Notes under the pieces: model-generated
The model's database searches: none
What the model was told of the DNA's origin: nothing
The model's input: the letters and a program-made list of their open reading frames with translations, nothing else
Shown: piece by piece, positions 8,339 through 14,291 of the stretch
Numbering within the stretch: position 1 is the first letter of the stretch
Layout: each line of letters starts with the position of its first letter
Position numbers and translations under genes: made by a program
Origin: Deltaproteobacteria bacterium
GTDB lineage: Bacteria; Desulfobacterota; DSM-4660; Desulfatiglandales; HGW-15
Direction of reading: 5' to 3'
Assembly: GCA_019308985.1 (NCBI GenBank)
Contig: JAFDHB010000073.1
Location: 1 to 16,844 of the forward strand
DNA length: 16,844 bases

Positions 8339-9573
8339 AAGATAATTCCTTTATTTTGTAATATCTTCTGAACTGATACATTATCACACCATTTGATCTC
8401 CTTAGTTTGGATTGGGCACTGATCCAAGCCAAAGCATCCTCTCCAAAAGTCCTCGGACCATATTTTTTCTTTAATTTCCTTTAAAATATGTTCACGTGAT
8501 TTTGACAGCTCATCAGTTATCTCAGGAATATAGCCCCAAATTTTCATCTCATAGACTGATTCTATATCCTGGAAATAAGTGTTTCTATTATATATGTGCG
8601 AAACATGGATAAGCGATCCTGTCTTTTCTAATATTTCACCTTCGTTGAGATTTTTCTTCTTACATGCGGCACAAAACCATCTTTCTTTGTTCTGTTTGTC
8701 CTTCACCACGGAATGTTGCCAACATTTCAGATGAATAGGAGAAGGATTTCGGCGTTTCTTTCTCTGGTCAAGTATTGAAATAAAGCCCATCAGAATATGT
8801 CTAAGTACATCGTTTTCTCTCCAAATTTCGCGTAAAGACTTCCGAACCCAAGGTGCAGTAGGCAAGTATCTGTCAATATTCCAATTTCGTAGGGGGGCAG
8901 CGTTTGGCCTACAGTAGATATTATTCTTAACCATGTCTTTAATGGATGTCATTAGTTCTGATTTAATAGGAATCCTCGCAAAGAAAAATTTATCCAAGCG
9001 AGGTAAAGATAGGCGGTAAATAGCCTTATCAGGAGTTTTTACCGGAGGAGGAATATCTTTGATGACAATATCTTCCAGACCTTCTACATCGGCTATTCCA
9101 AATCCCACTTGGGTGCGTGAACCAAATCCCCAATCGCATGCAAACTTGATCAGGACATTCAGAATGTCAATTTTCGAGTCTGAAAGAGGAGTTATTTTTA
9201 AGTCAATTTCACCTATAAAACCACCATTGTTTTCGTAATTTTCTTGAGAATCATAATGTCCCAAAAATGTACCTCGGCTGGAACCATTAGGTTTTGCAAT
9301 TACAAATGGGGCAAAAGATCCGTTTTGTTCTGTAATTTCCAGTCTAAATCGTTTTGCCCATCCAGTACAGCCAAACAGCTGGCAAGCATGGCAATGTCTT
9401 TCTTCTTCACACTTCGAATCCGTGGGATCACAAGCATAAAGATCAAATCCACGAATCATTACCTCATACCACCACCGAAGGCTACCGATAATGCCTGTCT
9501 CAAGGATGCGACGACAGACGCGATTCGCATCGCCAGTCCAAATCGGAGTTAAGGCTTTGACATTGATTTTCAT
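8335..9573 (-). CDS. cmr1: Cmr1 RAMP subunit of type III-C
   Basis: A 412-residue protein with clear Cmr1 features: LTPIWTGDA (8-16), ETGIIGSLRWWYEVMIRG (25-42) and a cysteine-rich stretch leading into CHACQLFGCTGWAKRFRL (61-78). The RAMP glycine-rich loop is at WGFGSRTQVGFG (148-159). A second cysteine group in the C-terminal half (C284, H287, C301, C304 in a CxxH...CxxC layout) could bind zinc. Cmr1 caps the 3' end of the crRNA in Cmr complexes. It is the first gene of the type III-C operon and follows the only sizeable intergenic stretch inside the cas run. A GGGGAAAG stretch 6-13 nt upstream of the ATG is a modest ribosome site. No convincing minus-strand promoter was found upstream, so read-through from the type I operon remains possible. 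Confidence 0.85.
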   Translation of the reverse strand: MKINVKALTPIWTGDANRVCRRILETGIIGSLRWWYEVMIRGFDLYACDPTDSKCEEERHCHACQLFGCTGWAKRFRLEITEQNGSFAPFVIAKPNGSSRGTFLGHYDSQENYENNGGFIGEIDLKITPLSDSKIDILNVLIKFACDWGFGSRTQVGFGIADVEGLEDIVIKDIPPPVKTPDKAIYRLSLPRLDKFFFARIPIKSELMTSIKDMVKNNIYCRPNAAPLRNWNIDRYLPTAPWVRKSLREIWRENDVLRHILMGFISILDQRKKRRNPSPIHLKCWQHSVVKDKQNKERWFCAACKKKNLNEGEILEKTGSLIHVSHIYNRNTYFQDIESVYEMKIWGYIPEITDELSKSREHILKEIKEKIWSEDFWRGCFGLDQCPIQTKEIKWCDNVSVQKILQNKGIIL

Positions 9574-9602
9574 TTTTTACTTTCCCCGATGTAATTTTAT
9601 CC

Positions 9603-9649
9603 GGGCTCGCCTTTCAGTTCCCTCTTCATAGGGAGCGTAAGGTGAGCCC
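9603..9649. other. Strong two-part hairpin between the two cas modules
   Basis: Inverted repeat: GGGCTCGCCTT (9603-9613) pairs with AAGGTGAGCCC (9639-9649), 11 pairs with one G-T wobble. An inner stem TCCCT (9619-9623) pairs with AGGGA (9630-9634) around the loop CTTCAT. There is no T-run on either side, so it does not look like an ordinary intrinsic terminator. Its 3' arm overlaps the first four bases of the tRNA-like element, so as plus-strand RNA the two folds exclude each other. In minus-strand RNA it would lie in the leader of cmr1. Confidence 0.65.
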
Positions 9650-9721
9650 CATTAGTTCAAAGGACAGAACAGCCGATTGCTAATCGACAGGTTTCAGGTT
9701 CAAGTCCCGGATGGGACTCCA
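9646..9721 (+). tRNA. tRNA-like element, anticodon GCT, Asn-like body, possibly degenerate
   Basis: The sequence fits a full class I cloverleaf. Acceptor GCCCCAT (9646-9652) pairs with ATGGGAC (9711-9717); D stem GTTC/GAAC (9655-9658, 9667-9670); anticodon arm GCCGA-TTGCTAA-TCGAC (9672-9688); five-base variable loop (9689-9693); T arm TCAGG-TTCAAGT-CCCGG (9694-9710); T at 73; encoded CCA (9719-9721). The anticodon GCT would read serine AGC/AGU codons, but serine tRNAs have a long variable arm and this one does not. The body resembles bacterial tRNA-Asn from memory. The acceptor, anticodon and T stems each carry one C-A mismatch. It could be an altered functional tRNA, a pseudogene or an attachment-site remnant. 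It sits antisense to the flanking cas genes. Confidence 0.55.
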
Positions 9722-9723
9722 AA

Positions 9724-9960
9724 TTATCCTGCCCTCTCAATAACCCTCCCCGGCACATGCACCCGATGTCTTCCCGAAAATACAAACCAATCCTCAGCAA
9801 TCTCTGCTGTTCGAAAGAGCATGTGTGGAGGGAGGATTATTGGATCATAAGAAATTACCTTTCCAGATATATCTAATGGATTTACCGGATGGGTCGGTCT
9901 GGTTCCTTCATTTTTCAAAATTGCTACTGGATTTTCGATCTCTTCCCAAATTATCATACG
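9724..9960 (-). CDS. Small protein of unknown function at the end of the type I cas operon
   Basis: I do not recognise this protein. From the ATG at 9960 it has 78 residues, with a proline-rich middle (PTHPVNPLD, PIILPP) and a basic C-terminus (SGRHRVHVPGRVIERAG). No signal peptide or membrane segment is visible. The frame also opens with a TTG at 9996, which would give 90 residues and overlap the cas3 stop by 11 bp. Neither start has a strong ribosome site; AAAGGC lies about 10 bp before the ATG. Position directly after cas3 and an open frame up to the tRNA-like element suggest a real gene, but spurious coding cannot be excluded. It is not an obvious extension of Cas3, whose own end (SYTPDKGLEV) looks complete. 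Confidence 0.5.
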   Translation of the reverse strand, partial: RMIIWEEIENPVAILKNEGTRPTHPVNPLDISGKVISYDPIILPPHMLFRTAEIAEDWFVFSGRHRVHVPGRVIERAG

Positions 9961-9985
9961 GTTGCGTGCCTTTATGTTATCTTTA

Positions 9986-12217
9986 CTACACCTCAAGCCC
10001 TTTATCAGGAGTATAGCTAAGGTCCGCTATCCAAGGGTCACTGGACATGTCAAGTTTTGACCTTAGCCAAGCTAAAGACTTAGTTCGAACCGGCACTAAC
10101 AGGCTGTTGGCTTCTATCCATAATCCCTTATCTTTTCTCTTTTTGTATTCCTCTTGAAGGCATTTGGGCAGTATCTCTATAATTCCGTCGGTCTTCTCAA
10201 TGATTTCCTCTACCCAATCCCGATGAGCACCAGCAAGAAGCCGATCTTCAAATTCTCCGATATCAGGATGATTAAACCCTTCTTCAAATTTAGTTTTATC
10301 TTCACCTTGATAGCCCTCTACATAAACCCTGTCAGCCGCCCTGACCAAATCACTTTCACTAATCGGATTCCTTAGTTTTTGCAGTTCATCGATAGTCAAT
10401 CTTACTCTACAAGTAGGCTGATGAGATTCGCCAGAGCACTCACAATAAAGATGGTATAGATTTAATTGTTTCGTGAATATTGTTACCTTCGCGGGTGGCC
10501 TGTTACCCGAACGGTTGACACGTCCCATGCGCTGAATCAACGCATCAATAGGTGCAGGTTCAAAAAATGCTTGGTCAAAGTCCACATCGAGGCTAACTTC
10601 AATAACCTGCGTGGCTATTAAAACTCTGGGCAGAGACTGCTCAATAATTTGGTTTTCTATACGATTCCGATCTTCCTGATTAAATCGGCTATGAAGAAGC
10701 TTTATATCCTCTTTAGGGAATTCCTTTTTCAATAGAGAGTAGATTTCCTGGGAAGATTTTACATGGTTACAAACGAGTAGAGTTGACGAACTATTGCTAA
10801 TTGCCTGAACTATTGTCTTTCTATGATTTGTAATCGACCCAACTTTAACTTCAATAATATGACGTTTTTTATCTAATATTTTCTTGTCCTCTTCTTGTCT
10901 TGGATCAGGTTCTACGAAAGGTAGCTTTCCCATAGTCTCAGTTATCAAGTTATGGAGAAATGAAGGTAAGGTCGCAGAGAGAAAAAGAAATCTCACTCCC
11001 CATTGGCTTAATAATCTTGCTGAGCTCAAAGTAAGTCCAACCACACGTGGGTCATAGGCATGGATTTCATCAAAGATTAAACAAGCATTAGGGAATTCGG
11101 CAAGCATGTACTCCCAACCTTTACCGCGTAAGGTGTAACGTAATATTTGGTGAGGAGTGCATACCCTTATAGGGAACCAGATCTCGTGGGCTAGATCAGC
11201 AAGAATTTTTGCTGTCTGTTGTTTATCAAGAGGTGAAGCAATGTCCTCGTCATCTTCCAGTATATTATATAGAGCCGCGCTTGCACGGTGATGGAGAAGT
11301 CCCACATTGCTATCCTCAAAAATCTCCGTTAAGCGCCGGTGCATCGCATTGATGCTGGCAGTATAAGGAAGGGTATAAAAGAGTCTGCCATTGGGTCTTT
11401 GATTTCTTCGGGCCCAAAGTAAGGCTGCCTCAGTTTTGCCCGAGCCAGTTGGTGCCCTCAAGATTGCAGACCCTTCGATTCTGCTGATACGTTCTTGAAA
11501 TGGTCTTGGATTTTGCCTGAGCATAGAAAATTTGCCAAGTTCTGGAACTGGTGGCGGAGTTTTGCCCGCACTTCCCAAGTGGTCTGATGCGATCGTGAGA
11601 CCCCGAACAATGGAAGCATAATAACGGTCTTTAAATGGGATAGATTTTCTTTGCCCCCTTTTCCCAGTGGTTCTTTCAAGCCATGAAGGAACCAGAGATA
11701 ATGGCTTCAATGCCCAGGAGACTGGGAGGAAATGTTGTTCCAAATACTCACAAATTCTTTTCCATTCATTCAAAAATAGAATGCTATTTTCTTCCCACTC
11801 TCGAGCCATTTCGGCCCAGACAGGAGTTTCGTCCTTTGGCATAGGGATTTGTTCCCAAGGCAAACATCCAAAGACCTGTGTGATACCATCTGCGGGAATG
11901 GTTTTGTGGTGGGTCAAAATAGCAAAGATAACAGCGGGAGAAATCCCACCTATATTTGAGGCAAATGATGCTGCAATAATTTCATGTCTTTTCCCTTGCC
12001 AATTTTCTTGTTCTCCTCGTAAAACATTCTGAAAACCAGTCGCTGCCTTTCCAACATCGTGCATCGCCACAGCAAGAAGGACATCTTTCTCGAGAGTCTC
12101 TTTTTTCTTTTGTGGCAGAGGTAACAAATCCAAAATTCCTTGAGCTGCTCTTAAACACGCAATAGTATGTTCCGAAAGAGTTTCGCCTGAACTTTTAGCC
12201 AGTATCTTATCGATCAT
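9986..12217 (-). CDS. cas3: Cas3 HD nuclease-helicase of the type I system
   Basis: A 743-residue protein with an N-terminal HD nuclease fused to an SF2 helicase, the executor that unwinds and degrades DNA marked by Cascade. The HD site looks complete: H17 (SEHT), H53-D54 (MHDVGK), H78, H103-H104 and D212 (SDHLG). Helicase motifs are Walker A APTGSGKT (255-262), DEIH (383-386), SATLP (414-418) and QRMGRVNRSG (562-571). A cysteine group (CECSGESHQPTC) follows motif VI. The start overlaps the cas5 stop by 4 bp (ATGA), so it is in the Cascade operon. Nothing suggests inactivation. Confidence 0.95.
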   Translation of the reverse strand: MIDKILAKSSGETLSEHTIACLRAAQGILDLLPLPQKKKETLEKDVLLAVAMHDVGKAATGFQNVLRGEQENWQGKRHEIIAASFASNIGGISPAVIFAILTHHKTIPADGITQVFGCLPWEQIPMPKDETPVWAEMAREWEENSILFLNEWKRICEYLEQHFLPVSWALKPLSLVPSWLERTTGKRGQRKSIPFKDRYYASIVRGLTIASDHLGSAGKTPPPVPELGKFSMLRQNPRPFQERISRIEGSAILRAPTGSGKTEAALLWARRNQRPNGRLFYTLPYTASINAMHRRLTEIFEDSNVGLLHHRASAALYNILEDDEDIASPLDKQQTAKILADLAHEIWFPIRVCTPHQILRYTLRGKGWEYMLAEFPNACLIFDEIHAYDPRVVGLTLSSARLLSQWGVRFLFLSATLPSFLHNLITETMGKLPFVEPDPRQEEDKKILDKKRHIIEVKVGSITNHRKTIVQAISNSSSTLLVCNHVKSSQEIYSLLKKEFPKEDIKLLHSRFNQEDRNRIENQIIEQSLPRVLIATQVIEVSLDVDFDQAFFEPAPIDALIQRMGRVNRSGNRPPAKVTIFTKQLNLYHLYCECSGESHQPTCRVRLTIDELQKLRNPISESDLVRAADRVYVEGYQGEDKTKFEEGFNHPDIGEFEDRLLAGAHRDWVEEIIEKTDGIIEILPKCLQEEYKKRKDKGLWIEANSLLVPVRTKSLAWLRSKLDMSSDPWIADLSYTPDKGLEV

Positions 12218-12906
12218 TCTTTAATCCACTTATGCAGGTAGATGGCAAAATAGTGAGCCTCAGAATCAGAAGGATGATAGAGATTCTCTCTTTCTACTTC
12301 AAAGCGAAGCTCAGTCGTAGGAATCATTGCCTGATAAATCCCGAACGGGCCTGGTTCTCTTGTATAACCCCTTCTCGTGTTATCCATCCACTCCGGTAGT
12401 CTCACTATTAGGCCAGCCACACCGGGCTGGGGCATTGGAATCAGCGTGGCCCCCAACGCTCCTTTTGTCCTGGGATAGAGTTCAATCTCCCGGACAAAGA
12501 CAATCCAAGCAATATCCTGGGAACGACCAAAGCAGGGAGTCGCAGCCGGATTTTCAAAGGCGCTCTTAAGACCAAGATTTGTAAGATAAAGGTCTAGTTT
12601 GGGATACCAATAAACCTGTCTCTTAGAAATACCCTGTCCTTTTGGATGAGGTTTTAGCCTCCCCTTCTCTATCTTCCACCTCACGGTTCGCTCTAACTCC
12701 AGGTCATGGGATTGGCAGCGAAACTCAAAGCCAATCCTTGTCTCTTCTGGTTTGACAATACGACCAGCGCAGGCACTGATCGTGCCAAGAAGGTTACTAT
12801 ACGACGGCATAGGGGTGCTTACCTGAGTGCCACTAATCGTAAGGGGGTGGCGGAATGAGGAGGTTAATCCTTCCAACCGCACATGTAAGGCTGGAATTGA
12901 TGTCAT
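12214..12906 (-). CDS. cas5: Cas5 (Cst-type) subunit of type I-B Cascade
   Basis: A 230-residue Cas5 protein. The N-terminal strand and loop read LHVRLEGLTSSFRHPLTIS, followed by TPMPSYSNLLGTISACAG (31-48), the usual Cas5 opening in which the first helix follows the PSYS-LLG motif. CFGRSQDIAWI (125-135) matches the GRSQD block of Cas5t. Cas5 grips the crRNA 5' handle and contacts Cas8. It shares 4-bp overlaps with cas7 before it and cas3 after it. In type I-C, Cas5 can process crRNA, but that is not expected for this branch, so a Cas6 is presumably supplied from elsewhere. Confidence 0.9.
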   Translation of the reverse strand: MTSIPALHVRLEGLTSSFRHPLTISGTQVSTPMPSYSNLLGTISACAGRIVKPEETRIGFEFRCQSHDLELERTVRWKIEKGRLKPHPKGQGISKRQVYWYPKLDLYLTNLGLKSAFENPAATPCFGRSQDIAWIVFVREIELYPRTKGALGATLIPMPQPGVAGLIVRLPEWMDNTRRGYTREPGPFGIYQAMIPTTELRFEVERENLYHPSDSEAHYFAIYLHKWIKE

Positions 12907-14288
12907 GGCAAAACTTCTCCAATTTTTTGGGCCGCCTCAACCGGTGTCATAACCAAGATTTCGATTTCTTTCTTGTCCTTTCCTTCTCCAATACTCACCT
13001 TTGTGTTATTCAGGGCTTTAACTTCTCTTTCATTCTTTAGGTAGCCCGAGCGAACTCCGATTAAAACCGAGGTAACTATCCGATCAGCGTAGTCTTTGAT
13101 GATCTCTTTAAATGTTTCAACTTTGAAGATAGGCCCCTCCTGGTCATCTTTGAACAGATGGTTAAAAATTGGATTTCCACAGGTCAGGCCCGCAAGGATC
13201 AACACCTTGGGCGAGACATCCGTCCCAAACTGAGCCTGCTTTGCTCCTCCACGCAGCACAGCAAGGGCTTTAAATAAGGCCGATGCCCGGTCTTTCGGAG
13301 TAACTTTAACCATATCAGTAACTTTGTAAACCTTTCCTATCTTTCCATTATCGCTAAGGGTTTTGTACGGTTCCTCTTTGGTTACATCATTGATCTTCCC
13401 TTCTCGTATGAGGTTCTTGGCCTTTGTCTCTTCCAGTTCTATTCTGTCTCCCAGATTCCAGTAGACACCAAGACGACTATAGTCGAGGCAGAAGATTCCC
13501 TGAAGGTCGGTGTTGTAAAAGCGAGTAGTGTAAGGAAGGGGGCTGCATGGATTCTCTATGAAATTCACTTCCTTCCCTTTTTCTTTCGCTTTTTCTGAGA
13601 GAAGGTTTCTTAGTCCATCGAGATCATTATTGTCTGCATACGATTTCGCTTTGTTAGTGAAATTATCATCAAATTCCTTTAACCTTTCCCAAACGCTTTT
13701 CTTTTTATCTTGCTTTTTTTTCTCTGAAGCTGCTGAAAGGAACCTCTCTATTTCTGCCTCTGCAAGCGCTTGAGGATCGTATTTTGTCAAATGAACAAAG
13801 CCCTCATCTTGTCCTCTCCACCCTGTAGAACGAAGGGAAACCAAAAGAGATGCCATAAAAGGAGATGCACGCATTACTGACTTTGTCCGACCTCTACTTG
13901 CCCCCTTTCCTTCCTCAAATTCTTCCTCTGCTTCCGCAGCCCTTCCTCCTTGACCCGCCTCTGCTCGCATGTACCCGAAGATGTCATCCTCGGGAAAGTC
14001 AACAGGATTTAATTCCGCTGCAATCTTATTGACATTTCCTTTGGGATTCCAACCAATGGCTCTTGGCTCACTCGCAAACCATCCTGTTTCCTCTATAAAC
14101 GTATTCCTAAGCCATCGTTTCCAGGCCTGAGCGGAGACATACGGTACTTCATTTCTACCATCCCTAAAAGTCTTAGGGATAGTCACATTTCGGTCCTCTC
14201 CCTCTCCCAGGCCAGCGCCATTTAGAAACGCTGCATCGGCCTGGATGAGGAAGGTTCCTGCCACATGGCTTAGTTTCTTCTCGCTCAT
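12903..14288 (-). CDS. cas7: Cas7 (Cst2/DevR family) backbone of type I-B Cascade
   Basis: A 461-residue Cas7 of the Cst2/DevR family. The signature LRGGAKQAQFGTDVSPKVLI (345-364) is clear, and the N-terminal part (GTFLIQADAAFLNGAG, VPYVSAQAWKRWLRNT) agrees. It should polymerise along the crRNA spacer. It seems longer than usual for the family because of a lysine- and glutamate-rich insert around 166-243, preceded by an acidic and glycine-rich stretch (110-135). A near-perfect AGGAGG at 14295-14300 lies inside the last codons of cas8. The end overlaps cas5 by 4 bp. Confidence 0.9.
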   Translation of the reverse strand: MSEKKLSHVAGTFLIQADAAFLNGAGLGEGEDRNVTIPKTFRDGRNEVPYVSAQAWKRWLRNTFIEETGWFASEPRAIGWNPKGNVNKIAAELNPVDFPEDDIFGYMRAEAGQGGRAAEAEEEFEEGKGASRGRTKSVMRASPFMASLLVSLRSTGWRGQDEGFVHLTKYDPQALAEAEIERFLSAASEKKKQDKKKSVWERLKEFDDNFTNKAKSYADNNDLDGLRNLLSEKAKEKGKEVNFIENPCSPLPYTTRFYNTDLQGIFCLDYSRLGVYWNLGDRIELEETKAKNLIREGKINDVTKEEPYKTLSDNGKIGKVYKVTDMVKVTPKDRASALFKALAVLRGGAKQAQFGTDVSPKVLILAGLTCGNPIFNHLFKDDQEGPIFKVETFKEIIKDYADRIVTSVLIGVRSGYLKNEREVKALNNTKVSIGEGKDKKEIEILVMTPVEAAQKIGEVLP

Positions 14289-14291
14289 TTG

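Noticed and set aside
9557..9562. Perfect TTGACA on the plus strand, a possible -35 for the tRNA-like element
   Set aside because: It is the complement of cmr1 codons 3-6, and the only nearby -10 candidate (TACTTT) is poor with 15-bp spacing.
9589..9594. TAAAAT on the minus strand as a -10 box for cmr1
   Set aside because: No acceptable -35 hexamer lies at the right distance, and the site is too close to the start codon to be convincing.
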